Origin: Candidatus Zixiibacteriota bacterium
Lineage (GTDB): Bacteria; Zixibacteria; MSB-5A5; JAABVY01
Reading direction: 5' to 3'
DNA length: 64,000 bases
Assembly (NCBI GenBank): GCA_011056555.1
Contig: DSEQ01000036.1
Coordinates: 62,001-126,000, forward strand
This document shows, one piece after another, positions 54,606-63,411 of this stretch. The notes beneath the pieces were generated by a model, which made no database searches, was not told where the DNA came from, and was given only the letters and a program-made list of their open reading frames with translations. The stretch's first letter is position 1, and the number at the start of each line of letters is the position of its first letter. The translations under genes were made by a program, and so were the position numbers.

Positions 54606-55985
54606 TCAGACATTCTTGAGTTTCCACTTTCCGCGCCTGAACCAGACAGCAATTATGATACCCTTTATTATTGAGGTTCCCGATATCACCCACCAGATAC
54701 CGTCAACTCCAAGCCCCATTGGGAAGCTGAGAATGTATGCCAGGGGAATTCTCAAAAGCGACCATGATATCCCCACCAGCATCGGCGGCAATGTGTCCCC
54801 TGCCCCCGAGAATGCTCCCTCCATGACTATTTCCGAGGCCATGAATATCTGAGATACACCGATTATCATAAGGTAATTCTTCACAAGCGGTTCGACCCGG
54901 GGATCATCAATAAATATCCGCGTAATCGTCTCTGGAATCGTGAGAAAAAGAATCATTATTATTCCGGTAAATATGCCCGTGTAAAACAGAGACAGCCAGC
55001 CGGATTTCTCCGCGCGTTCCGGTTTGCCCGCACCCAGGTTCTGCCCCACCATGGTGGCGGTGGCCTGCGAGGCTCCGAAACAGATAAGATATGAGATCGA
55101 CTCGCACCTGTTGCCGATACCAAGGGCGGCCACCGCTACATCGCCAAACTCGGTCGCAATTCTATTAATAAAAAAATAGACCAGGGAAAACAGCACTCCT
55201 GCTATGGATAACGGCATTCCAATCTTTGTAATTCTCCAGCCCAGCCGAATATCCGGTTTCTTTATAGAGGATATATTAAGATCGATCGAGAGCCTTCCTG
55301 TTTTCAGCACAATGACATAAACCAGGCCTGCAATCGTGATCGCGATAACGGATGCCAGCGCAGCCCCGGTTGTCTCCATTCTTGGAAACGGCCCCCATCC
55401 AAATATCAAAATAGGATCGAGTATTATATTTATGCCGACTGCCACGAAACTAACCAGCATCGGTGTCTTGGTATCACCTGTGGCGCGAAAGATCGATCCG
55501 ATCACCTGCACCATGATAAAAAGCAGCGCCGCCGAAAACTGAATACGCAGATATATTATACCTCCCGCCGTCACGTCCGGCGAGGTGCTCATTATCATAA
55601 AGGCCAGCGGTGCAGCTAATATTCCGATTATTGTTACCAGTACTCCGGTGATCAGGCCGAGGCCGACCGCCTGGGAAGAGGCGTAACTGGCGTAGTCATA
55701 GCTTTTGGCGCCAAAATATCGAGAGACTATGGCCACAGTACCGACAGTCAGCACCGATATCAACGACCATACAATCCAGAGCGAGAACATACTGGAAGTT
55801 ACTATGGCAACCGGTACCGGACCCCCGATCCGCCCCACCCAGATCATATCAGTCAGATGAAGTATAAACTCCATCGACATTGTCGCAGTCGCGGGACCCG
55901 CCAGCACAAAGAATGTCTTATGTATCGATCCCCGGGTTATAAGCTCCTGGCGTTCATCGGCCCTCAATCCCGAATCGGCACGCAC
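54606..55985 (-). CDS. MATE family efflux transporter
   Basis: 459 residues, 12 helices in two six-helix halves. Family signatures: the N-terminal half has GPATATMSMEFILHLTDMIWVGRIG and a later GSIFRATGDTKTPMLVSF motif; the C-terminal half has GIGNRCESISYLICFGASQATATMVGQNLGAGK and the corresponding GAFSGAGDTLPPMLVG. Probably a sodium- or proton-driven exporter of drugs or metabolites. Start codon is GTG at 55985 with GGGAG five bases ahead. Confidence 0.92.
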   Translation of the reverse strand: MRADSGLRADERQELITRGSIHKTFFVLAGPATATMSMEFILHLTDMIWVGRIGGPVPVAIVTSSMFSLWIVWSLISVLTVGTVAIVSRYFGAKSYDYASYASSQAVGLGLITGVLVTIIGILAAPLAFMIMSTSPDVTAGGIIYLRIQFSAALLFIMVQVIGSIFRATGDTKTPMLVSFVAVGINIILDPILIFGWGPFPRMETTGAALASVIAITIAGLVYVIVLKTGRLSIDLNISSIKKPDIRLGWRITKIGMPLSIAGVLFSLVYFFINRIATEFGDVAVAALGIGNRCESISYLICFGASQATATMVGQNLGAGKPERAEKSGWLSLFYTGIFTGIIMILFLTIPETITRIFIDDPRVEPLVKNYLMIIGVSQIFMASEIVMEGAFSGAGDTLPPMLVGISWSLLRIPLAYILSFPMGLGVDGIWWVISGTSIIKGIIIAVWFRRGKWKLKNV

Positions 55986-56030
55986 TAAAACTCCCTTCCA
56001 GAAATATCCGGGAAATTACGCCAAAATCCC

Positions 56031-57380
56031 TTAGCTGGCAAGGGATTTCGAGCGGGGCCTGAATTTATCGATGATCCCCTTGAAATGCGGGTATCTTGAG
56101 ATCGGCTGGAAGAACTCCGTGGTCAACGGCTTCTCATTGATTAACAATCCGGCCGCGAGCTGAATCAGTTGCAGATACGGATCATCAAATTCTCTGCACA
56201 CGATATCCCCTCTTTCCGCAGGAGGTTCAATCACGAAGCCGTCTTCAACTTCACCTATGCGAATGCCGGCGGTGGACAGAATATCCGCCACTCCTGAGAT
56301 TCGCGATTGCCATAATGAACTGGATGATGGCAGTCCCCTCAGGATTGTCTTGTCGTCAGCAAATGAGGCCAGCACCGCCAGCGCCCCGAATCCCTCTATA
56401 AATGCTCTCATCAGATGCTCTTCAATTTTGCGTCCGCTCAGTCTGCCCGATCCTACTTTAAAAAAAGATAGCTCAGCGCCGTCTTCATAAAGATGCTTAT
56501 AGAAATCACATGCCAACCCGAGTTTTGTCAGAATTTTTGCAAATGTCTTCTCGCCTTCCGATTCCATCAGGGGGCCGATAATTGCATCCTCCTCCGAATC
56601 GATAGCGGCAATTACAGCGGCCAGTGCAGTCATGAACGGATCCGCAGGAAGAGATACACGATCCGGCAAGTCGAGCGAGACGCCTTTGATCCGATAGTGG
56701 GAGTTCTCCTCCGGGCGATGCTTTTGCAGTTTGCGCAGGCGCTTCTCGAGCTCATCAGTCTCGTCAACAGCCTTCCGGAGATTCTCCAGGCTCAGGCTGA
56801 AAGGAAACAGATGTTCCGCCAGCGGCTTGACCACATCTATTTTCGACAGGAACTCCGTCTCCAGGCCACAAACGGCGCAGATCAATCCGATGTAATTGGC
56901 CAGATAGAAATTGCTCTCCTGAAAATTGAATTTGACCTTGACCGGATTGAAGCTTTCCATCGCAACCGCATTTTTATCATTCACCTTCCGGACACTGCCG
57001 AACTCCACGCCCAACCTTCTTAAGATCAGGAATTTCCTCTCAAAGTCCTCATTCTCCTCGAGCAAAAATCTGACCGGCAGCTTAAAACTGATGGCCGCCA
57101 GCAAAGCGATCGGGTCATCCAGATCAAACAAGGCAACCGGCTGACTCCCTTCATAATCACTTTCAATCTTCTTTAGAGCGAGGTCATCACCGTCATATTC
57201 TGCCTTGAATCCCCTTGACCCAATAATCGCCCGGTATTTATCCAGGTCCACTTTCGGGTGCGGATTTTTGATTGTCAGCTCTCTATCGGCTTTCAATGCC
57301 AGGGCTATGGCATTCAATGTGTGGCCCTTCGACCCGGGAATATTCAGTATTCTGCCAGATTCAAACGCTGCTTTAGTCAT
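56031..57380 (-). CDS. Divergent EPSP-synthase-like protein (AroA/MurA fold), function unknown
   Basis: 449 residues with the enolpyruvyl-transferase fold: N-terminal IPGSKGHTLNAIALALKA (residues 14-31), central SLPADPFMTALAAVIAAI, and C-terminal segments with GLPSSSSLWQSRISGV and a late ISRYPHFKG. In true AroA the N-terminal motif is GSKSxxNR; here the Ser after Lys is Gly (residue 19) and the Arg is Asn (residue 23), so shikimate-3-phosphate binding is doubtful. I start at the ATG 57380, which overlaps the argS stop by one base (TGATG). It could act on another substrate or be inactive. Confidence 0.65.
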   Translation of the reverse strand: MTKAAFESGRILNIPGSKGHTLNAIALALKADRELTIKNPHPKVDLDKYRAIIGSRGFKAEYDGDDLALKKIESDYEGSQPVALFDLDDPIALLAAISFKLPVRFLLEENEDFERKFLILRRLGVEFGSVRKVNDKNAVAMESFNPVKVKFNFQESNFYLANYIGLICAVCGLETEFLSKIDVVKPLAEHLFPFSLSLENLRKAVDETDELEKRLRKLQKHRPEENSHYRIKGVSLDLPDRVSLPADPFMTALAAVIAAIDSEEDAIIGPLMESEGEKTFAKILTKLGLACDFYKHLYEDGAELSFFKVGSGRLSGRKIEEHLMRAFIEGFGALAVLASFADDKTILRGLPSSSSLWQSRISGVADILSTAGIRIGEVEDGFVIEPPAERGDIVCREFDDPYLQLIQLAAGLLINEKPLTTEFFQPISRYPHFKGIIDKFRPRSKSLAS

Positions 57381-59089
57381 CACATTCTCTCCATTGGCTC
57401 CAGCCCGAGTATCTTCAGGCCTTCCTTCATCACGGTCCGCACACACCGCATCAAAAGCATTCTGGCATTGGTAAGTGCGGTATCTTCGGTTATCACCCGA
57501 TGCTTCTGGTAGAAGCTGTTCAGGTTCTGCGACAGCTCATACAAATAGCCGCATATCACCGCCGGCTCGTAATCTTCGGCAGCCTGTTTTAGTTTTTGCG
57601 GAAATCTGTAGAGGGTCAGCATAAGCTGTTTTTCCTCCGGTTCTTTCAAAAGCGCAAAATCGATATCAGCCGTCACCTCTTTTTCGAATTTCCTTTCAAG
57701 GCTGGCCAGGCGCGCATGCGTGTACTGAAGATACGGGCCGGTGTTGCCGTCAAAATTGAGCGCATCCTCCCAGCTGAAATTTATATCATGATTTCTGCGC
57801 ACAGCCAGATCGGCATAGATCACCGCGCCCACGCCGATATGCAGCGCCGCCCGTTCGGCATCCTCGATATCCGGATTTTTCTCGAGTATAATTTCTTTGG
57901 CTAATTCCCTGGCGCGATTGATTACATCATTTAAAAAGACAATATTACCCTCACGCGTGGACATCATCTCTTTCCCGAATTTAATCCATCCAAATTCGAT
58001 ATGATGGCAGTCCGTGTGCCACTCATACCCCAACAGCTCGATAATCTTGAACAACTGTTTAAAATGCAGCGCCTGCGCCGAACCGACGACATAGAGCATT
58101 TTTGCGAAATCGTATGTATTCTTCCTGTAGAGTATCGCCGCCAGGTCACGGGTAAGATAGAGTGTAGCCTCGTCCGACTTTTTCAGGAGCGCCGCCCCCA
58201 GGCCATACTCCTCCAGATTGACAATTAAGGCGTCACGGCTGATTTCAGTCAATCCTTTTCGCTCCAGAAGCTCCAGGGCATCATCCATCTTATCATTGTA
58301 GAAAGACTCGCCTGTGTACTCGTCAATTGTTGCATTCAGAATGCTGTAAATACGTTTGTATTCCTCGAGGCTGTATTCATAAAATCTCTTCCAGATTTCT
58401 GTCGCCTCGGGATCGCCCTGCTCGAGCTTTTTGAATTCCTCCCGCGCCTGGTCCTCGAGCGAGGGATCAGCGGCCGCCTCTTTGTGAAAGCGGATGTAGA
58501 GATCAAGTAAGGCGTATATCGGTTCTTTCTCAAATAGCTTTTCAGTACCGAATTTCTTATATGCAACGATAAGCTTTCCAAATTGAGTTCCCCAGTCGCC
58601 CAGATGATTTATGCCGATGCAGTTATAACCCAGCTTCTCGAATAGCCGGTAAAGACAACTGCCTACTACGGTTGATCTCAGATGTCCGACATGAAACGGC
58701 TTGGCGATATTTGGAGAAGACAAATCTATAGTGAGATTTCTCCCGTCTCCCTCATTTGTAAAACCATAGCCCTCCCCCTCGCTGTATATTTCAGCCAGAA
58801 GTTTCTGCGACAATATCTGCGGGGACACCTTGAAATTGATATAACCCCCGGCCGCCTCGGCAGATTCTATACAGCCAAAGGGCAGTTTATCTGCAATCCG
58901 GGAATAAATCTCCTGAGCGATTTTAGGCGGCGCCATACGCATGATCCTGGCCAAAAAGAAAGTCGGAAAGGCAAAATCGCCATGCTCCCTGACTTTGGGA
59001 AGCTCCAGGTTCTTCCTGATATCATCCTCAGATATGCTTACAGTATCCCCGAGCAGGGCCCCTATGTCATCAACTATAAAATCATTCAT
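57380..59089 (-). CDS. argS: Arginine--tRNA ligase
   Basis: 569-residue class I aminoacyl-tRNA synthetase. N-terminal ArgS domain residues 1-110; catalytic core with SSPNIAKPFHVGHLRST (HIGH-like HVGH at 133-136), GINHLGDWGTQFG, the MSTREGN signature replacing KMSKS near 375, and the DALV-type anticodon-binding domain at the end (FYQKHRVI, ARMLLMRCVRTVMKEGL). The length is typical. It lies 58 bases after dapF. Confidence 0.96.
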   Translation of the reverse strand: MNDFIVDDIGALLGDTVSISEDDIRKNLELPKVREHGDFAFPTFFLARIMRMAPPKIAQEIYSRIADKLPFGCIESAEAAGGYINFKVSPQILSQKLLAEIYSEGEGYGFTNEGDGRNLTIDLSSPNIAKPFHVGHLRSTVVGSCLYRLFEKLGYNCIGINHLGDWGTQFGKLIVAYKKFGTEKLFEKEPIYALLDLYIRFHKEAAADPSLEDQAREEFKKLEQGDPEATEIWKRFYEYSLEEYKRIYSILNATIDEYTGESFYNDKMDDALELLERKGLTEISRDALIVNLEEYGLGAALLKKSDEATLYLTRDLAAILYRKNTYDFAKMLYVVGSAQALHFKQLFKIIELLGYEWHTDCHHIEFGWIKFGKEMMSTREGNIVFLNDVINRARELAKEIILEKNPDIEDAERAALHIGVGAVIYADLAVRRNHDINFSWEDALNFDGNTGPYLQYTHARLASLERKFEKEVTADIDFALLKEPEEKQLMLTLYRFPQKLKQAAEDYEPAVICGYLYELSQNLNSFYQKHRVITEDTALTNARMLLMRCVRTVMKEGLKILGLEPMERM

Positions 59090-59147
59090 AACGATACGAT
59101 CTATACTCCAAAAATCTCCTCAAATCAACAAAAACCGGGTTTCTGAA

Positions 59148-59993
59148 TCAGTAATAATAAGTGCCCGAGAAGCAGTATTCAGCAGGACCGGTCTTATATA
59201 TCATGTCTTCGTTCTTATTATACTCTACTATAAGAGATCCCAGTTTGAAATCAACCCCAACCTTGTAGTCAAGTTGTCCCGTTCTGATCCCGGCCGCGAC
59301 CGCAGCGCAGGCTCCGGTGCCGGAGGCCATAGTCGGCCCGGCTCCGCGCTCCCAGCTTATCATCTCAATTTTTCTGCGGTTAATAATTCTCACAAATTCA
59401 ACATTGGCTCTCTCAGGAAAAAGGTGATGATGTTCCAGTTTCGCCCCCAACGACCTCCAGTCTATCTTCAATGAATCCATGAACAGAACCACATGCGGAT
59501 TGCCCATCGAAACCGCAGTCACGATATATGAATCCGAACCCGCTTTCAGTTTGCTGCCGATTACCTCGGGTTTAGAGGTTTTGACAGGAATCTTTTCAGC
59601 CCTGAATTCCGGCCTGCCCATCGCCACTTTGACCTGATAATCAGACTTTGCCGATTTAATAATCTCGCCTGTAATTCTTCCCGCCAGTGTCTGCACCGGA
59701 ATACTGTCCCTGGAAGTATAGCATTTATCGCGCAGATAACGAATCATGCAACGGAAGCCATTACCGCACATCTCGGCCTCGCTTCCGTCCGAATTAAAAA
59801 TCCGCATTCGGAAATCGGCCTTGCGGGATGGCAATATCAGTATCAGGCCGTCAGCCCCGACAGCAGTCGAGCGCCTGCATATCCTGACTGCAAAGTCCGA
59901 CCACCTCAGGCGGGGCAATTTTGTGACCACCCCATCCACGAGGATGAAATCATTGCCCAGTCCGTGCATCTTTGTAAACTGCAATTCCTTCAT
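59148..59993 (-). CDS. dapF: Diaminopimelate epimerase (second catalytic Cys replaced by Ser)
   Basis: 281 residues; makes meso-diaminopimelate from the LL form for lysine and peptidoglycan. MHGLGNDFILVD near the N-terminus and the first catalytic Cys (C76 in EMCGNGFRCM) are normal. At the second site, usually ACGTGA, the sequence is TMASGTGAC, with Ser224 (codon 59324-59322) in place of the catalytic Cys. Another Cys lies five residues on. The rest of the fold is intact, so it may use Ser or have changed specificity. No other lysine-pathway genes are adjacent. Confidence 0.88.
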   Translation of the reverse strand: MKELQFTKMHGLGNDFILVDGVVTKLPRLRWSDFAVRICRRSTAVGADGLILILPSRKADFRMRIFNSDGSEAEMCGNGFRCMIRYLRDKCYTSRDSIPVQTLAGRITGEIIKSAKSDYQVKVAMGRPEFRAEKIPVKTSKPEVIGSKLKAGSDSYIVTAVSMGNPHVVLFMDSLKIDWRSLGAKLEHHHLFPERANVEFVRIINRRKIEMISWERGAGPTMASGTGACAAVAAGIRTGQLDYKVGVDFKLGSLIVEYNKNEDMIYKTGPAEYCFSGTYYY

Positions 59994-60051
59994 CTTTATG
60001 ACCTCGATTCAATGCGCCAATATTGAAAATAAACAGAGATTCTGCAAGTAT

Positions 60052-60077
60052 AAAAAAAGCCCCGCCAGGCGGGGCTT
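60052..60077 (-). terminator. Rho-independent terminator after the aminotransferase gene
   Basis: Minus strand: AAGCCCCG / CGGGGCTT stem (60077-60070 with 60064-60057) around a five-base loop, followed by seven T (60058-60052). It lies 24 bases past the aminotransferase stop and ends that transcript before dapF. Confidence 0.93.
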
Positions 60078-60100
60078 ATCAAAACATTTCAGTCTATCCT

Positions 60101-61318
60101 TCAACTCAACTCGGTCCGCAAGACCGAGGCCAGACGCCTGATGCCCTCGACAATGTTGTCTTCCGAGGCATGGCAGAAATTAACCCGAAAACTCTGGTCA
60201 TTATCGTTATGGGGATAGAACGGCTTGCCCGGCACACAGGCCACACCGGCATCGACAGCCTTGTCGAAAACCTCGGATGCGCTGATTCCCTCCGGAAGCG
60301 TAATCCACAGGAAAAGCCCGCCCTCGGGACGCGTGAACTTTACCTCCTCCGGGAATTCATTTGCCATAGTGTTGATCATCACATCCCGCCTCTTGCGGTA
60401 TGCCTCCTTGATCAGCTCGATATGGCTGTCAAGGTGTCCGGCCATGATGTACTCATAGACAAGATACTGGCAGAAAGTTGTGCTGTGAAGATCGGTCGAC
60501 TGCTTGACTTTTTCGATCATGGCGGCAACCTCGCGGCAGGCCGCGACCCAGCCGATTCTGATGCCGGGCGAGATAATCTTGGAAAATGTGCCCAGGCTGA
60601 TGACGGCGTTCCCTCCCAGGGTTTTCAATGAGGGGGCGGGCTCGCCGGAATAGCGCAGCTCGCCATAGGGATTGTCGTCGATAATCGGAATCTGATACCT
60701 GGCAGCTACCTCGACCAGAGCTTCTCTTCTCTCAGCGCTCATGGTAATACCTGAGGGATTCTGAAAGTTGGGTACAACATAAATGAGCTTGGGCTTGCAC
60801 TCCTTGATCTTTTCCTCGGCCATCTCAACAATCATACCATGCTCATCCATAGGTACTGTGCAGTAACGCGCCTGATAAAAATTAAATGCGCTCAGGGCCC
60901 CCAGATAGGTGGGCGCCTCGGTCAGCACATAATCTCCCGGATTCAGAAATGCGCGGCCAATCAGATCCAGCGCCTGCTGCGAGCCGGTAGTAATCTGAAT
61001 CGTATCGGCGCTGAATTTCATTTCAGGAGTGGAAGAACGCTCCGCCAGAATCTCCCGCAACTCATAAATACCCTGGGTAAGAGAATACTGGAGGGCCTTG
61101 GGGCCGTGTTTTTTGAAGACCATCTCCGAAGCGGCTTTTAGATGTGTTTCCGGAAATAGCTCTGCGGCGGGTAATCCGCCGGCGAAATTGATGATACCGG
61201 AGCGCCCGGATATTTTCAAAATTTCCCTGATGGCGTTTGCCTCGATCGCAGTTGCTCTATCAGAAAACGGCCACCTTGTTATAATATCTTTGCTGAATTC
61301 CGTTGTAGAGTCACTCAT
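60101..61318 (-). CDS. PLP-dependent aminotransferase, LysN/2-aminoadipate type
   Basis: 405-residue fold-type I aminotransferase. Motifs: IINFAGGLPAAELFP (near 43-57), TTGSQQALDLIGRAFLNPGD (near 108-127), IYVVPNFQNPSGIT (near 177-190), YGELRYSG (near 219-226) and SFSKIISPGIRIGW-type motif with the PLP Lys (near 247, in GTFSKIISPG). It matches the stand-alone MocR-like/LysN subgroup that uses 2-aminoadipate or aromatic and branched-chain amino acids. I use the ATG at 61318 with GGCGGAGG ahead of it. A strong terminator follows. Confidence 0.88.
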   Translation of the reverse strand: MSDSTTEFSKDIITRWPFSDRATAIEANAIREILKISGRSGIINFAGGLPAAELFPETHLKAASEMVFKKHGPKALQYSLTQGIYELREILAERSSTPEMKFSADTIQITTGSQQALDLIGRAFLNPGDYVLTEAPTYLGALSAFNFYQARYCTVPMDEHGMIVEMAEEKIKECKPKLIYVVPNFQNPSGITMSAERREALVEVAARYQIPIIDDNPYGELRYSGEPAPSLKTLGGNAVISLGTFSKIISPGIRIGWVAACREVAAMIEKVKQSTDLHSTTFCQYLVYEYIMAGHLDSHIELIKEAYRKRRDVMINTMANEFPEEVKFTRPEGGLFLWITLPEGISASEVFDKAVDAGVACVPGKPFYPHNDNDQSFRVNFCHASEDNIVEGIRRLASVLRTELS

Positions 61319-61335
61319 ATAATACCTCCGCCTGA

Positions 61336-61363
61336 AAGATACTACAAATAGAGGATTAGTCAA
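61336..61363 (-). promoter_or_regulatory. Possible promoter of the aminotransferase gene
   Basis: Minus strand: TTGACT (61363-61358), 16-base spacer, TATCTT (61341-61336). It would leave a very short leader of about 11 bases, so the call is weak. It lies in the 60-base gap after the DNA polymerase IV gene. Confidence 0.25.
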
Positions 61364-61378
61364 GCAAAGTTGAAGGAT

Positions 61379-62566
61379 TTAATGCTCCCATCTGTATGGA
61401 AGACTTGAAGCTCTAACGATGGAAAACTTACCATATTTATCCCGAATATCCTCTACCACATCTCCGCACCTGCGCTTTTTCGAAACAGCATCTTCATCAA
61501 ACAATTCTATCTGCGGAGTCTCAACTGATTCATGCAGTTTTGTCACACCTATACCGATGAGCCTTATCTTTTTTTTCTCAATATCTTTCTCCGGAAAAAG
61601 GCTTAATGCGGCCTGGAAGATGGTATTGACATCATCCGTCATTGATTGAAGGGTGACTTCACGAGTAATGGTTTTGAAGTCGGAATATCTTAGTTTCAGC
61701 CGGACAGTCCTGGCCAGAAACTGCGCCTTTTTTAATCTGGCAACCACCTTATCGGCGAGAGTGATCATCAGCGATTTCAGGAATATCAAATCTGAGGTGT
61801 CCTCATATAAAGTATGTTCATGGGACATCGATTTCTCATCCTCCATCTCCTCATAGCAGTGCACAGGAGTATCGGATAAGCCATGCGCCATACGGCTTAG
61901 ATGCTCCCCATGCAGCCCGAAATACTGGCACAGTTTCTTTTCCGGGTAATCCCTTAAATCCCTGATCGTATTGATTCCCAAACTGCTGAGCGCCTTCTCG
62001 GTTTGAGGCCCTACACCCCTCAACTTCCTGATCTGCATGGGAAAGAACTTTTCTTCCAGCTCGTGCCTCCAGAGTGTGTTCAGTCCATCCGGCTTGTTCA
62101 TATCCGAGGCTGTCTTTGCCAACAGTTTATTCTCGGCAATCCCCACAGTACATGTTAGTTGCAGTTTTTTCTTAATGTTACGCTTTAAGTGCTTTGCAAG
62201 ATATTCAGGATTTTTATATAGATGATATGAATCTGTTATGTCGAGATATGCTTCATCTATCGAGGCCGGTTCAACAATCGGCGAATAATTGCCGAGGATA
62301 TCCAGGATTTGAGCACAGATGTAAACATAATTGGTAAGGTTTCCTCCCACAAAGATCGCATGCGGACACCTGCGCCTTGCTTCAGCGGAGGACATGGCGG
62401 AATGAATGCCAAATTTTCTTGCCTCATACGAACAGGCTGCCACAACTCCTCGATGCCCGGCATCTCCTCCAACGATGATCGGTTTGCCCCTCAGCGCCGG
62501 GTTTTTCACCTGCTCAACCTGGGCAAAAAAAGCGTCCATGTCGACATGCAGGATGACACGATTCAT
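61379..62566 (-). CDS. dinB: DNA polymerase IV (Y family)
   Basis: 395-residue translesion polymerase. Catalytic carboxylates are in ILHVDMDAFFAQVEQ (D9, with D11 beside it) and in the SIDEAYLDI motif near 102-110. The palm, finger and thumb regions are followed by a little-finger domain (residues about 245-350, FLARTVRLKLRYSDF). The C-terminus has no obvious beta-clamp-binding peptide. It lies six bases after the DinB-fold gene, downstream of lexA, which suggests damage-inducible expression. Confidence 0.95.
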   Translation of the reverse strand: MNRVILHVDMDAFFAQVEQVKNPALRGKPIIVGGDAGHRGVVAACSYEARKFGIHSAMSSAEARRRCPHAIFVGGNLTNYVYICAQILDILGNYSPIVEPASIDEAYLDITDSYHLYKNPEYLAKHLKRNIKKKLQLTCTVGIAENKLLAKTASDMNKPDGLNTLWRHELEEKFFPMQIRKLRGVGPQTEKALSSLGINTIRDLRDYPEKKLCQYFGLHGEHLSRMAHGLSDTPVHCYEEMEDEKSMSHEHTLYEDTSDLIFLKSLMITLADKVVARLKKAQFLARTVRLKLRYSDFKTITREVTLQSMTDDVNTIFQAALSLFPEKDIEKKKIRLIGIGVTKLHESVETPQIELFDEDAVSKKRRCGDVVEDIRDKYGKFSIVRASSLPYRWEH

Positions 62567-62572
62567 GATCTT

Positions 62573-63058
62573 TTATCCGAATGCCCGTTGCTTGCCTACA
62601 ATATTTCTCATCATCGATATCTGGCCGGCATGATAGAACTCATGGCTGCATAGAAACAGTAAAGCCTCCTGGGGAGGTATTTTCCAATCCGGGGCCAGCT
62701 CCTTTGCAGTTTCAAGTTTCGCTACAGGTATTTCTTCCAGCGCCCTGTACAGTTCATCCCGATTGATATCAAAATTATCACTGATCTCGTTCATGGAGGG
62801 GTATTTTGAGTGATCCTCTTCCATCTCCTTCCCGCCCCGGAACAATTCATCCCAACCCGGCGGTATATCAGGAGTTCCCCCCGCTGCTTTGACCATATAG
62901 CCATTCGAGTTGGTTATATGTCCTGCGATCCAGCGGATATGGTTCAGGTTATCTTCACCTCTTTTTAGGGATTCCTCATCGGTGATTTCATCCCACAGCT
63001 TCTTCAAAGCCCCCTGGTTCTGTTTTAACATAAATCCAAGCGCCTGTTTAATATCCAT
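62573..63058 (-). CDS. DinB-fold (DUF664/YfiT-like) protein
   Basis: 161 residues. Helical bundle with the three His of a metal site: in WIAGHITNSNGY near 46, in the middle of the chain, and in LFLCSHEFYHAGQISMMRNIVG near 137-141. The fold is that of Bacillus DinB and related thiol-transferases; it has nothing to do with DNA polymerase IV except the shared name. AGGAGG lies four bases ahead of the ATG. It is between a small DUF6504-like gene and dinB. Confidence 0.88.
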   Translation of the reverse strand: MDIKQALGFMLKQNQGALKKLWDEITDEESLKRGEDNLNHIRWIAGHITNSNGYMVKAAGGTPDIPPGWDELFRGGKEMEEDHSKYPSMNEISDNFDINRDELYRALEEIPVAKLETAKELAPDWKIPPQEALLFLCSHEFYHAGQISMMRNIVGKQRAFG

Positions 63059-63121
63059 TCTTCCTCCTTTTGAATTACAGAAGTTGCGGTTTTTCTAAAT
63101 GCAAAGAGACTTTTATTAATT

Positions 63122-63370
63122 TTATTCTACCCACAACTTAGTCAGGAGCCAGTGGGAGTTTTTCTCGTCATATGAGAGCTGGAAAAAATTGGAGGCGTCA
63201 TCTAAGACAGCAAAATGCCTCAGCTTATATTGCCCGACATCGGTCTTCCAGTCGCCCGTAACACGTGTAATTTTATAAACCCTGCCATGCCACCTGAATT
63301 TCAGGGGCTTTAGTTTATATCCTTCAAATAACGCGATTACATCTATGTCGTCTTCAATATCCTGATACAT
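63122..63370 (-). CDS. Small DUF6504-like protein
   Basis: 82 residues, soluble. The core KFRWHGRVYKITRVTGDWKT (residues about 23-42) and the end DEKNSHWLLTKLW resemble the DUF6504 family, a small beta-rich domain found beside Y-family polymerase genes in several bacterial groups. The role is unknown. It lies between lexA (42 bases away) and the DinB-fold gene (63 bases away). Confidence 0.65.
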   Translation of the reverse strand: MYQDIEDDIDVIALFEGYKLKPLKFRWHGRVYKITRVTGDWKTDVGQYKLRHFAVLDDASNFFQLSYDEKNSHWLLTKLWVE

Positions 63371-63411
63371 TCCAACACGACCCCTGATTTTCTGCCAATC
63401 AACAAGCCGGC

